Shown piece after piece: positions 35,242 to 44,837 of a DNA stretch of 64,000 nucleotides. Location: assembly GCF_026241135.1 (NCBI RefSeq), contig NZ_JAPFGA010000016.1:58239-122238 (forward strand), given 5' to 3'. This DNA is from Galbibacter kalidii. GTDB lineage: Bacteria > Bacteroidota > Bacteroidia > Flavobacteriales > Flavobacteriaceae. Positions within the stretch are counted from its first letter, which is position 1; each line of letters begins with the position of its first letter. The notes below the pieces were generated by a model. It was given only the letters and a program-made list of their open reading frames with translations, ran no database searches and was not told where the DNA came from. A program made the translations under genes and the position numbers.

Positions 35242-36423
35242 TTATAAATAACTGAGCCACCACTTATTTTTGTTATTGGCTTTATAGATCATATATTTTT
35301 TACAGAAAGGGTAAAGTAGTAGGATTACACTGATCCATACGCAATATACAATAATGAGCGAATAACCATACGTTGCTAAATTAGCATTCATAAAACCTTC
35401 AGCATCTATTATCATATCATGCCAATTGCCGCCAAAAATAGCCATACCCGCAATCGCCAGAGCGTGAATTACAAATACATGCACGAAGTAATAGAACAAT
35501 GGGACTCTCCCAAATACCAAAAAGAAGTTCGTTAGTTTGTTTTTAGCATTTTCGAAGTAATACAAAAACAATATGGAAGGACCAATTGTGATCAACAAAA
35601 ACAACAAAGATGGTGGGTATTTTGTCACATTAAAAAAAGACAAGATTGTTTTCGTGGTGGTTTCTTGAATAGCCCAAGGAACCAAATCACCATAACTATT
35701 CAAGCCTCTTAAAACAAAAAACATAACAGTTACTCCAAAACCTATTCGTAGCAACCATTTTTGCCTTGTTTTTACATTATAACCTTTTTGGTAGAATGTT
35801 CCAAACAAATAACCCAAGGCCATTAACCCAATCCAAGGAATTAACGGGTAGTGAAATACAACCATATGACTGGAATCTAAAGCCAAAAATTTGTCTTGAT
35901 GTAAAATGTACCAAATGATTGACCGGAAACTTGTTCCCTCCATAACAATGCCATCCAATAAATTATGTCCCGCTATAAGGATAATACCGATGATGAGGAT
36001 GACTTTTCTGGGTAAATAAATCAGGAAAGAAAGGCATATCATACTAACGCCAATAGCCCAAATCACCTGAAGAACCAGTAAACTATATGTAATGTCGGTA
36101 AACCATATAATATTATTGACCACTATTTCCAATAAGATCAACCAAAGACCTCTGGTAAATAAAAACTTGAATAATTCCGGTCGCGTTTTCTTACTACCGT
36201 ATAAAAATGCCGCAGTCCCAGCCAAAAACACAAAGACAGGAGCACAAAAATGAGTTATAAATCTTGTAAAAAACAATATTGGTGTGGTGGTTTCTATGTT
36301 TGTCGGGTTACCATAAAATGAACCATAATGAAAGTAATCCCTGGCATGATCCAATGCCATAATTACCATTACCACTCCTCTTAAAATGTCGATGGATTCA
36401 ATTCGGTTGGTTTTAATTTTCAT
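35242..36423 (-). CDS. DUF1624/heparan-alpha-glucosaminide acetyltransferase-like membrane protein
   Basis: A 393-residue integral membrane protein with about ten hydrophobic helices. The start RIESIDILRGVVMVIMALDHARDYFH matches the DUF1624 family, whose conserved Asp-His lies in the first helix and whose relatives transfer acetyl groups across membranes. Substrate is unknown. It is convergent with pcm and divergent from the tetR gene. Confidence 0.85.
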   Translation of the reverse strand: MKIKTNRIESIDILRGVVMVIMALDHARDYFHYGSFYGNPTNIETTTPILFFTRFITHFCAPVFVFLAGTAAFLYGSKKTRPELFKFLFTRGLWLILLEIVVNNIIWFTDITYSLLVLQVIWAIGVSMICLSFLIYLPRKVILIIGIILIAGHNLLDGIVMEGTSFRSIIWYILHQDKFLALDSSHMVVFHYPLIPWIGLMALGYLFGTFYQKGYNVKTRQKWLLRIGFGVTVMFFVLRGLNSYGDLVPWAIQETTTKTILSFFNVTKYPPSLLFLLITIGPSILFLYYFENAKNKLTNFFLVFGRVPLFYYFVHVFVIHALAIAGMAIFGGNWHDMIIDAEGFMNANLATYGYSLIIVYCVWISVILLLYPFCKKYMIYKANNKNKWWLSYL

Positions 36424-36647
36424 GTTGCCTTTATTTATGACAATATAGGATGTTTTTCTCCTCTTAAATATAGCCTTTTCTTTTAGAAGGATAAAAATGA
36501 GGACGTGTACTAAAGAGGGGAGCTGCTTGGTTACTCTTAAAAAGTAATAAATCGCTACAAATATGATTTAATTTAGCCGAAGGGGATATTGGAACCCCTT
36601 ATTTTATAGGGTTGCAGTTCTATTAGCATAAATTTAACAGCGGAAAA

Positions 36648-36679
36648 TTTGATTTACTAGACGACTGGTCATATATTTG
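36648..36679 (+). promoter_or_regulatory. tetR promoter with built-in operator
   Basis: TTTG (36648-36651), 20-nt spacer, TATATTTG (36672-36679, perfect -7 box). The spacer contains TAGACGACTGGTCA at 36658-36671, directly abutting the -7 box. The same 14 bases with one change recur before the efflux operon at 37317-37330, so this is very likely the TetR operator and the gene is autoregulated. Confidence 0.8.
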
Positions 36680-36701
36680 TCCCGAATATGATAGTAGGCA
36701 T

Positions 36702-37298
36702 ATGACAACATCGGTTAAACACAAGGAAAAATCAGACTATCTCTTAGAGAAGGGATTAGATATCTTATGGCATAAGGGATATAATGGTACCAGTGTAAAC
36801 GATATTGTAAAAGCGGCCGATGTTCCTAAAGGTTCTTTCTATTTTTATTTTGACTCCAAAGAAGACTTTGCTGTAAAAGCGCTTGAACGGTATTATGAAC
36901 TCAAGCGTGTTGATACTGCTGATTGTTTAGATGAGTTGGGAGTAAAAGCTGTAGACCGAATATACGGTTATTATGAGCTCAGAGTCAATATTATGAAGGA
37001 CCAGTTGCAATGTAAACACGGTTGTATGGCGTGTAACATTGGTAACGAAATGGCTGAACATAGTGAGAAGATACGAAAGGTAATCGTTAATTTTCAGGAC
37101 AGGGTAAGAGCACATATCACTAGTATAGTTACGCAAGCACAGGAAAATGGAGAAATCAAATCCGATTTATATCCTGAAAATATTGTCGATTTTATGGAAG
37201 ATGCTTACAAAGGAATGCTTACATCGATGAAAGAATCCCAAAGCCCGGAGCCGTTGGATAACTTTTTATACTTTTTAAAGCATATGATTTTAACTTAA
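36702..37298 (+). CDS. TetR/AcrR-family repressor of the adjacent RND pump
   Basis: A 198-residue regulator. The N-terminal HTH reads LDILWHKGYNGTSVNDIVKA followed by VPKGSFYFYFDSKEDFA. The ligand domain contains a CKHGCMACNIGNE segment of the type seen in NemR-like regulators, where cysteines may sense electrophiles. It precedes the efflux genes in the same direction by 210 bp, with matching operators before both transcription units. Confidence 0.93.
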   Translation: MTTSVKHKEKSDYLLEKGLDILWHKGYNGTSVNDIVKAADVPKGSFYFYFDSKEDFAVKALERYYELKRVDTADCLDELGVKAVDRIYGYYELRVNIMKDQLQCKHGCMACNIGNEMAEHSEKIRKVIVNFQDRVRAHITSIVTQAQENGEIKSDLYPENIVDFMEDAYKGMLTSMKESQSPEPLDNFLYFLKHMILT

Positions 37299-37316
37299 TT
37301 TTTTTTACTTAAATAA

Positions 37317-37330
37317 TAGACGACCGGTCA
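37317..37330 (+). promoter_or_regulatory. Probable TetR operator of the RND efflux operon
   Basis: TAGACGACCGGTCA, 13 of 14 identical to the site in the tetR promoter; it includes the palindrome GACCGGTC. A weak -7 like sequence (TAAATTTT, 37336-37343) follows. The pump genes begin 179 nt downstream. Confidence 0.75.
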
Positions 37331-37451
37331 ATTTTTAAATTTTCAACTTTTGACTACAATAACGATAGATTTGGCTACTTCTTTGAGTAATTCACTATAG
37401 TTATTTGTACAAACAAAATTTTAAAACAATGAAGGGAGCAAAATAGAAACT

Positions 37452-37491
37452 GAACTCATTTTCGCTTCATTCAAAAAGTTTAAATGAGTTC
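37452..37491 (+). promoter_or_regulatory. Leader hairpin of the efflux operon
   Basis: GAACTCATTT (37452-37461) pairs perfectly with AAATGAGTTC (37482-37491), 17 nt before the membrane-fusion gene. The 17 bases AAAGTTTAAATGAGTTC at 37475-37491 recur at 47366-47382. Confidence 0.5.
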
Positions 37492-37508
37492 TTAAACAAA
37501 AATCAATC

Positions 37509-38675
37509 ATGAGAAAAAGAAGAAATCTAAAATTACTAATGCTGGTCTCATTGTCTGCTATAACAATGACATTTATTGTAGCATGCAGTGATTCCAAGGC
37601 AGCAGAAACTGCCCCCATGGCTATGGCCACACCATTTATACAACCGTCCAAAGAACAAATTACAGACTGGGATGAATACATAGGTCGCTTTGAGGCCTCC
37701 GAGCGGGTAGAGGTACGATCGCGTGTAAACGGTTATGTGCAATCCGTTAACTTTAAGGATGGTGACATCGTTAAAAAAGGACAGGTATTATTTATCATAG
37801 ACCAACGTCCGTACTATACCGCTTTAAAACAGGCAGAAGCTGAAAAATTACAGGCAGAAGCTGATTTACAACGAACCAGAAGTGATTACGACCGTATCGC
37901 TTCCGTACAGGATTCCAGGGCGGTGTCCAGTGAAGAAGTGGAGCAGCGCAAACAAATTGCAAAATCGGCCGAAGCTAGATTAATGGCTGCAGAGGCGCGT
38001 TTGGAACAGGCACGTTTGGATTTGAGCTATACGGAAATAAAGGCACCGATAAGTGGTAAGATCAGCGAGGATTATGTCGATCCCGGAAACTATATCTCCG
38101 GTGGATCGGCTAATGCAAGTCTTTTGACCACCATACTTACGGTAGATCCGATCTATTTTTATTTCGAAGCTAGTGAATCCGAATTTTTCGGGGCGGACTC
38201 CAATGTGGAACAGGATGCCAAAATGCCCGTAATGGTAAAGCTCAACAATGAAGCAAGGTTTAGCCGCGAAGGCTATATGGATTTTGTCGATAATGAGATT
38301 CATCAAGCCACCGGTACCATCAGAGGAAGGGCCGTTTTTGAAAATGACGATTTAAAGCTGGAATCGGGTATGTTCGGACGTCTCAGATTGCTGGGGGCTC
38401 AGACCGATGCCATTTTAATCCCGGAAGAAGTGATCAGTACCAGTCAATCCCAAAAGATCGTTTATACCATCGGGGCGGACAGCACCGTACAGGTAAAACC
38501 CGTTCAGCTCGGAAAGCTGTACAATGAAAAATACAGGGTGGTTACCGGCGGACTTACGACCCAGGATAAAATTATAAGCGGAAATCTGCTCAAAGTACGT
38601 CCCGGAATGAAAATCATTCCTGAGCAAAAGGCGTTTACCGTTCAGCGGGACACGACCAAACTGGCTTCCTTATAA
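37509..38675 (+). CDS. RND efflux periplasmic adaptor (membrane fusion protein)
   Basis: A 388-residue lipoprotein (lipobox IVAC) that links the inner-membrane pump to the outer-membrane channel. It has the biotinyl-lipoyl half motif VRSRVNGYVQSVNFKDGDIV, a long alpha-helical hairpin (about residues 110-180) and LSYTEIKAPISGKI. Order and orientation with the following RND and OMF genes are those of a classic tripartite pump; the TetR operator lies upstream. Confidence 0.95.
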   Translation: MRKRRNLKLLMLVSLSAITMTFIVACSDSKAAETAPMAMATPFIQPSKEQITDWDEYIGRFEASERVEVRSRVNGYVQSVNFKDGDIVKKGQVLFIIDQRPYYTALKQAEAEKLQAEADLQRTRSDYDRIASVQDSRAVSSEEVEQRKQIAKSAEARLMAAEARLEQARLDLSYTEIKAPISGKISEDYVDPGNYISGGSANASLLTTILTVDPIYFYFEASESEFFGADSNVEQDAKMPVMVKLNNEARFSREGYMDFVDNEIHQATGTIRGRAVFENDDLKLESGMFGRLRLLGAQTDAILIPEEVISTSQSQKIVYTIGADSTVQVKPVQLGKLYNEKYRVVTGGLTTQDKIISGNLLKVRPGMKIIPEQKAFTVQRDTTKLASL

Positions 38676-38736
38676 GGTATATTCTTTATAAACTAGCCCT
38701 ATGTAATACTCCAAAAGACCTTATGTTGTTTAGCAT

Positions 38737-38797
38737 CCGGCAGACATTTGTTTGCCGGCTGAGGGAGTTTTGTTTAAAAATGTAACGGATCTCCCTC
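38737..38797 (+). repeat. Two tandem hairpins between adaptor and pump genes
   Basis: CCGGCA / TGCCGG (38737-38758) and GAGGGAG / CTCCCTC (38761-38797). Neither has a T-run. They fill part of the unusually long 260-bp gap inside the operon and may act as an attenuator, an RNA stability element or a dispersed repeat. Confidence 0.5.
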
Positions 38798-38935
38798 ATA
38801 AAAAACAAATTGAAAAACAATCAGTTAACCTAAAAGTACAAGATGAAACACCAATGATGAAGCTTCTTTTAACACAAGCAAGCATGAATATGGGGTGTTC
38901 CATGTGACCTTTGAAAAACAAATAAAAATATTCAC

Positions 38936-41900
38936 ATGAAATTCAGTCAAAACTTTATAAAAAGGCCCATCCTGTCCATCGTAATATCCATATTACTGAT
39001 GATTATCGGAGGCCTGGCATATTTTTCCTTGCCTATATCGCAGTATCCGGAGGTGGCACCCCCTACCGTGGTAGTCAGGGCTATGTATCCCGGGGCGAGT
39101 GCAGAAACCATTTCAAAAACCGTAGCCACACCCCTGGAGCAGGAAATAAACGGAGTGGAAGGAATGATCTACATGCTTTCCCAGGCAACCAATGACGGAG
39201 CTTTGGAACTTACCATCTCTTTTAAACAGGGAGTGGATGTGGATGCCGCCCAGGTGTTGGTACAAAACCGGGTGGCCATAGCCGAACCCAGGTTACCGGA
39301 ACAGGTAAGACGTTTGGGGATTACCACACAGAAAAGTGCTCCGGATCTTATGATGGTAGTTCATATGATTTCCCCGGACCGCAGTTACGATCAGACCTAT
39401 CTTGCCAATTATGCTAATTTTCAGATCATCGACAGGCTTTCACGTATCGATGGAGTCGGAGCTGTACGTATGTTCGGCGGGGATGAATATTCCATGCGTA
39501 TATGGTTGAATCCCGACCGGATGGCCAATCTTGATATGACCCCTAACGAGGTGTTAAGCGAACTGAGATCACAAAATGTGCAAATTGCAGGGGGAACCCT
39601 TAACCAGCAACCGCTAACAACTCAAAATGCATTTGAGATAAACATTCAGACACAGGGAAGACTTAATACCAAGGAAGAGTTTGAAAATATTATAGTCAGA
39701 AACGGAGACCGGGGACAATTAGTGCGGGTTAAAGACATTGGAAGGGTAGAACTGGGATCTGCCAGTTATGCCACTAAGGGATACTTAAATGAATATCCTG
39801 CAGTCGCCCTGCCTATTTTTCAAAGACCGGGGACCAATGCCCTTGAAGCGGCCGAGGCCATTAAAGAAACCATGAAGGAGGCTGCGGTGGACTTTCCTGC
39901 CGGGATTGAGTACAGAATCGCTTACAACCCGACCGAGTTTATACAACAATCCATAGATGAAGTAGGGGTAACCATTTATGAAGCCATCATTCTGGTAGTA
40001 TTAGTGATCATACTCTTTTTACAAACCTGGCGTGCTGCCATTATTCCCATACTGGCGATTCCGGTATCACTTATTGGTACCTTCGCCGTTATGCAGGCCC
40101 TTGGGTACTCGCTTAACAGTCTTACCTTATTCGGATTGGTTTTGGCGATCGGGATCGTAGTGGATGATGCCATTGTGGTGGTGGAGAACATGGAACGGAA
40201 CCTGAGGGAAGGTCTGGGCGTTAAAAAAGCAGCCAAGAAAACAATGAACGAAGTTGGAGGCGCACTAATTGCCATGGGACTTGTGTTGGTGGCGGTATTT
40301 CTTCCGACCATCTTCCTTGAGGGCATCAGTGGGGCATTTTACAATCAGTTTGGTGTTACCATCGCTGTGGCAACCATGATATCGGTATTTGTATCCTTGA
40401 CTCTGAGTCCAGCAATTGCTGCCCTGGTTATGAAAAAGCATGAAGACGAAACCGTATCAACTCGTATGCAACAAACAGTGGCTTTTGGTTTTGTTACAAA
40501 ATTCTTTTCAAAATTCAATCAGGCCATGGAATGGATATCTGATAAGTACGGAAAGATCACCTCAAGATTTATCCGGGTCAGGGGATGGGTACTGGCTGTA
40601 TATGCGGGGCTTATATTACTGACTGTATTTGCCTTTTACAAAGTGCCTACAGGATTTATTCCGCAACAGGACCAGGGCTATTTTATCGCAGTGATACAGT
40701 TGCCCCCCGGATCTTCCCTGGAAAGAACGGATAAAGTAGTACAAAAGGCTATTGACAGTGTACTTAACATAAACGGAATTAAGGATGCAGTCGCTTTTTC
40801 GGGCTTTGATGCCGCAACATTTACCAACTCCTCTAATGCCGGGGTTATTTTCCCTGTAATGGAAGATTTTGAAGCACGGAAGGAAAAAGGTATTTCTTTT
40901 AAAGACATACAAACAAGTCTAAATCAGTCCCTTGGAGGTTTTGAAGAAGCATTTGTAGTGGTGATCCCACCACCATCGGTAAGAGGGATCGGTAATGCCG
41001 GTGGTTTTAAAATGATGCTTCAGGACAGGGCAGGTCTTGGCAATGAACAGCTCTTACAGGCTGGTTATCAAATGATGGGAGCTGCTAATCAGAATCCGGT
41101 GTTAACGGATGTATTTACATTTTTTAATACCAATTCCCCACAGCTCTTTTTTGATCTGGATAAGGAACGTGCCCAGAAATTGGGGATTCCTATTAATGAA
41201 ATCTCCAGTGCCCTGGAAGTTTATTTGGGATCGGCTTTTGTGAATGATTTTAATTTACAAGGGAAGACCTTTCGGGTAACCGCCCAAGCAGACGGAGAGT
41301 TCAGATATACTCCCGAAGATCTGACCAGAATAAGGGTTAGAAATAAAAACAATGCCATGATTCCTTTAAGTGCAGTTGGAGAATTAAAAGATATCTCCGG
41401 TCCGGCGCGTGTTCCCAGATACAATCTGTATCCGTCACTAGCACTTACAGGGAATGCAGCCCAAGGATACAGTTCAGGGGAAGCTATGGACGCCATGGAA
41501 AAACTTGCTGATGAATTATTACCGGAAGGGATTGATTACGAATGGACGGAGATTGCCTATCAGCAGGAAAACACAGGAAATACAGCCGGGATTGCATTCG
41601 GATTGGCCGTACTGTTTGTATTCCTGTTACTGGCTGCCCAATATGAAAGCTGGGCACTTCCATTGGCGGTTATCCTGATTGTTCCCATGTGTCTGCTCTC
41701 CGCTATGTTTGGGGTTGGATTGATGGGAATGGACAATAATATCCTTACCCAGATAGGACTGGTGGTACTGGTGGGACTGGCAAGTAAAAATGCCATTCTG
41801 ATCGTTGAATTTGCCAAACAGTTGGAGGATCGTGGTTACAGTATAGAGGACGCTGCTAAAGAAGCGGCCAGGCTTAGGTTACGACCTATTTTAATGACGG

Positions 41901-42100
41901 CCTTTGCATTTATACTCGGGGTAGTGCCTTTGGTATTGGCAACGGGAGCAGGAGCAGAGATGAGGCGATCCCTTGGGACTGCCGTATTTAGTGGTATGAT
42001 AGGAGTTACCTTTTTCGGACTGCTGTTCACCCCGGTCTTTTATGTATTGTGCAGAAAGATAGCCTTTAGAAGAACAAAAACAATTGATTTAAAAGCATAA
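38936..42100 (+). CDS. RND multidrug efflux pump, HAE1 family inner-membrane subunit
   Basis: A 1054-residue proton-driven pump of the AcrB/MexB type. It begins FIKRPILSIVISILLMIIGG and has the GxSAETI periplasmic motif, the proton-relay helix with LVLAIGIVVDDAIVVVENME near residue 405, and the second-half repeats ending in MRRSLGTAVFSGMIGVT. Twelve transmembrane helices and two large periplasmic loops fit. Likely substrates are hydrophobic drugs, dyes or detergents, exported with the adaptor and channel encoded on either side. Confidence 0.97.
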   Translation: MKFSQNFIKRPILSIVISILLMIIGGLAYFSLPISQYPEVAPPTVVVRAMYPGASAETISKTVATPLEQEINGVEGMIYMLSQATNDGALELTISFKQGVDVDAAQVLVQNRVAIAEPRLPEQVRRLGITTQKSAPDLMMVVHMISPDRSYDQTYLANYANFQIIDRLSRIDGVGAVRMFGGDEYSMRIWLNPDRMANLDMTPNEVLSELRSQNVQIAGGTLNQQPLTTQNAFEINIQTQGRLNTKEEFENIIVRNGDRGQLVRVKDIGRVELGSASYATKGYLNEYPAVALPIFQRPGTNALEAAEAIKETMKEAAVDFPAGIEYRIAYNPTEFIQQSIDEVGVTIYEAIILVVLVIILFLQTWRAAIIPILAIPVSLIGTFAVMQALGYSLNSLTLFGLVLAIGIVVDDAIVVVENMERNLREGLGVKKAAKKTMNEVGGALIAMGLVLVAVFLPTIFLEGISGAFYNQFGVTIAVATMISVFVSLTLSPAIAALVMKKHEDETVSTRMQQTVAFGFVTKFFSKFNQAMEWISDKYGKITSRFIRVRGWVLAVYAGLILLTVFAFYKVPTGFIPQQDQGYFIAVIQLPPGSSLERTDKVVQKAIDSVLNINGIKDAVAFSGFDAATFTNSSNAGVIFPVMEDFEARKEKGISFKDIQTSLNQSLGGFEEAFVVVIPPPSVRGIGNAGGFKMMLQDRAGLGNEQLLQAGYQMMGAANQNPVLTDVFTFFNTNSPQLFFDLDKERAQKLGIPINEISSALEVYLGSAFVNDFNLQGKTFRVTAQADGEFRYTPEDLTRIRVRNKNNAMIPLSAVGELKDISGPARVPRYNLYPSLALTGNAAQGYSSGEAMDAMEKLADELLPEGIDYEWTEIAYQQENTGNTAGIAFGLAVLFVFLLLAAQYESWALPLAVILIVPMCLLSAMFGVGLMGMDNNILTQIGLVVLVGLASKNAILIVEFAKQLEDRGYSIEDAAKEAARLRLRPILMTAFAFILGVVPLVLATGAGAEMRRSLGTAVFSGMIGVTFFGLLFTPVFYVLCRKIAFRRTKTIDLKA

Positions 42101-42106
42101 ATAACA

Positions 42107-43549
42107 ATGATAAAGTATTTAAAAATAACAGTTGTCCTGATAACAGCTGTATCTTCAGCCCAGGTCCAAGCTCAGGAAACTCCCGGTTCATGGCGATGGG
42201 AAGATGTACCTGAGGAAAAGATGGTGTTGTTTATTGGAAATGATACCATCTCAAATAACGCCGAAGCCATAACAACTAATAAGAACCAATGGTGGAAAGC
42301 TTTTGGATATAAAACCCTGGACAGTCTTATTGAAAGGGCCTTTGTCAACAATATAGATATCAAAATAGCGCAGGCTAAAGTGGTACAGGCAAGAGCCAGT
42401 AAGAATATTGCCCTGTCTTCAATGTTTCCGACCATACGTTTTGAACCCTCATTTTCACGGCAGGAGTTTTCTGCGAATCGGCCTAACCCCTTTGGCGGAC
42501 AATTGACACGGGCTACCCTAAGCACGGTTGAAGCACCTGTTACGTTATCCTATGAGTTGGATGTATTCGGGAAGAATATAAACAATGTTCAGGCACAATC
42601 ACTGCTGTCCAAGGCAAGGGAGGAGAACAAAAAAGAGATCTTACTCGAAATCACTGCGGAGATTGCCATAAATTATTTCCTGTTGCTGCAGCTGGATGCC
42701 GAGATTGATTTGTTAAAACATACGGAGCAAACACGTTTGGATAATCTGAATATAGCTTCCACCAGATATAATGCAGGCCTGGTAAGTCAAATCGACGAAC
42801 TCAGGGCAAAAACCGAATTGGCCTCTGTACAGGTACAGTTGAAGAACACTAAAAAACTCAGGTCGGAAATAGAACTGATCCTGGCTATCCTCGTTGGTGA
42901 AGATGCCAGTACCTTTAAGATTCCCCATAGTAACATCAAATACCTGCCACCGGCTGTTGCCTTTTTGGAAAAGGATTCTCTTTTAAATTCGAGACCCGAT
43001 CTCAGGGCTTCTAAATTATTAATAGAATCCTCAGGGAAACTTGTAAATAACCAGAAAAAACAGCTGCTACCATCTTTTCATGTAAGCGGGGCCTACGGTT
43101 ATTTATCCGGAGATACCGATAACCTTATTGAGAGCGACAGCAGAACCTGGTTTGCTGGTGTTACGGCTTCCTTACCTCTTTTTGAAGGGGGTAAAAAAAG
43201 TTCCGAGATCAAGTTAAGAAAAAGCGAACTGGAGGAAAGTCGGCAAAACTATAATCGTTTGAAGTTACAGTCCTATAGGGAAGTAGAAAATTCATTTGCC
43301 CGTTTACAATGGGTACATGAACAACTTATATCGCAGCAAGAGTTTGTAGTGGCAGCCAGGGATGCATCTAACCTTACCAATGAACGCTATAGAAAAGGAT
43401 TGGTAAATTATATAGATGTTGTGGATGCAGAGCGACAGGTTTTGGAAGCCGAACGTCTGAGTGTTCAGCTTTTCGGACAAGAACTCACCGAAAGAATAGC
43501 GCTTATCAAAGCCTTGGGGCTTTATCCGGAACACGTTTTGGAGGATTAA
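42107..43549 (+). CDS. Outer-membrane efflux channel (TolC/OprM family)
   Basis: A 480-residue outer-membrane factor with signal peptide (ending VQAQE) and the two TolC-type repeats: LIERAFVNNIDIKIAQAKVV with VTLSYELDVFGKN in the first half, and RPDLRASKLLIESSGKL with LPLFEGGKKSSEI in the second. It starts 6 nt after the pump gene. A strong hairpin repeat follows the stop and may end the operon. Confidence 0.94.
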   Translation: MIKYLKITVVLITAVSSAQVQAQETPGSWRWEDVPEEKMVLFIGNDTISNNAEAITTNKNQWWKAFGYKTLDSLIERAFVNNIDIKIAQAKVVQARASKNIALSSMFPTIRFEPSFSRQEFSANRPNPFGGQLTRATLSTVEAPVTLSYELDVFGKNINNVQAQSLLSKAREENKKEILLEITAEIAINYFLLLQLDAEIDLLKHTEQTRLDNLNIASTRYNAGLVSQIDELRAKTELASVQVQLKNTKKLRSEIELILAILVGEDASTFKIPHSNIKYLPPAVAFLEKDSLLNSRPDLRASKLLIESSGKLVNNQKKQLLPSFHVSGAYGYLSGDTDNLIESDSRTWFAGVTASLPLFEGGKKSSEIKLRKSELEESRQNYNRLKLQSYREVENSFARLQWVHEQLISQQEFVVAARDASNLTNERYRKGLVNYIDVVDAERQVLEAERLSVQLFGQELTERIALIKALGLYPEHVLED

Positions 43550-43552
43550 TTT

Positions 43553-43619
43553 GTCAGTCTCAGCCTGTCGAAGTATAATTTATGAACACTTCAAAATGTC
43601 TTCGACAGGTTCGGACTGA
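43553..43619. repeat. Dispersed inverted repeat of the CTTCGACAGG type, possible terminator
   Basis: GTCAGTC...CCTGTCGAAG is mirrored by CTTCGACAGG...GGACTGA around a 27-nt loop, right after the efflux operon. The inner CTTCGAC motif also occurs inside the intron remnant at about 49270-49298. The rest of the 334-bp gap to 43883 shows nothing definite. Confidence 0.65.
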
Positions 43620-43883
43620 TATTATAGTTATATTTCCTTTTAAACAACCTCTGATTTGTATCCAAGTCAATAGTGATTTATTGTTTTCTTCTAAGGGATT
43701 GGGGATTTGTTGTGTATTTTACTGATTTTCAGCTTATCATAATATTGAATTCCTGTCCATAAAAGAAGTACCATCCGTTCGAATGGCACATTTGTTTTAT
43801 GGTGCTTCCATATTTTCGCTATACATGTTAATAACGATTTCTTTGTAGCAGATCTGCCACAAATAACCTAAAGAAAAAAACAG

Positions 43884-44831
43884 ATGGAAATTTTTCAAAA
43901 AATAGTGGATATGGGCGTCAATAAAACATATTACGCATTTGATGAAAGTGGAAAATTGATTTATCAAAAACTGACTTTTCAAAACAACAAGAACGAGAAC
44001 CGTGAAATATTTTATAAATACAATGCTGAAGGAAAATTGATACATTCAAAAGATACTAATGGATATGAAGTTTGGTGGGAATATGATGAGCACGGACATG
44101 AAAAGGTGTATAAAAATTCAAGTAGAAGGAATAGATATTCTAAATATAATCCTGAAGGGAAACTATTGTGGAGGTCGACAAGAAAGGATGGGGAAAATGC
44201 CGATATATATCGTTATGACGAAAAAGGAAATTTGATCTATAGCAAGACCTTTTATGGGGAAGAATGGCGGGAATACAATGAAGACGGAAAAGAAATATAT
44301 CGTAAGGGGAGTAGTGGAACCGAAATGTGGTTCGAATATAATGCGAAAGGAAAGTTGATGATCATAACGACAAACTACGAAAAGGTAGGGGAGTCGATTA
44401 ATTGGGAGAAGGGAATAAGTTCAGATATAAGATTTGTAGAAAGAATATTTCGTGATGAAGCTAGAAAAATATTGCGATCGATAGATGATATGGGCTATGA
44501 AAAGATTCATAAATATGACGACAGGAATAACCTTATTTATCGGAAAAAGGGATTTATAAAAACACCAAAATCAGAGCCATGGATGCTCGAAGATGAAGGG
44601 AGTGAGGAATGGTGGGAATATAATGACCAAAACGAGGAAACCTATCATAAGGATAAATTTGGGAAAGAAAGGCGGAAGACGTATGATGCTTATGGGAATG
44701 AAATTAGCTGTAAGCATACTTATGAAGGTGAACAATACAGTGTTGTAAAGGCACAATACCTTTATTATGAACAACTCACCGATGATACTGAATGGCTGTT
44801 CCCTTTTGAACCATTGAAACACCCACGGTAA
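43884..44831 (+). CDS. YD/RHS-like repeat protein, probably cytoplasmic
   Basis: A 315-residue protein made of about a dozen short beta-strand repeats of the pattern YN.EGK.I..K...G.E.WWEY (for instance YNAEGKLIHSKDTNGYE and YDEKGNLIYSKTFYGEEW). These resemble YD/RHS repeats, but there is no signal peptide, no RHS core motif and no toxin tip. Near residues 165-195 a non-repeat stretch (INWEKGISSDIRFVERIF) intervenes. It could be an immunity-like or binding protein; function unknown. Confidence 0.7.
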   Translation: MEIFQKIVDMGVNKTYYAFDESGKLIYQKLTFQNNKNENREIFYKYNAEGKLIHSKDTNGYEVWWEYDEHGHEKVYKNSSRRNRYSKYNPEGKLLWRSTRKDGENADIYRYDEKGNLIYSKTFYGEEWREYNEDGKEIYRKGSSGTEMWFEYNAKGKLMIITTNYEKVGESINWEKGISSDIRFVERIFRDEARKILRSIDDMGYEKIHKYDDRNNLIYRKKGFIKTPKSEPWMLEDEGSEEWWEYNDQNEETYHKDKFGKERRKTYDAYGNEISCKHTYEGEQYSVVKAQYLYYEQLTDDTEWLFPFEPLKHPR

Positions 44832-44837
44832 AGGTTT

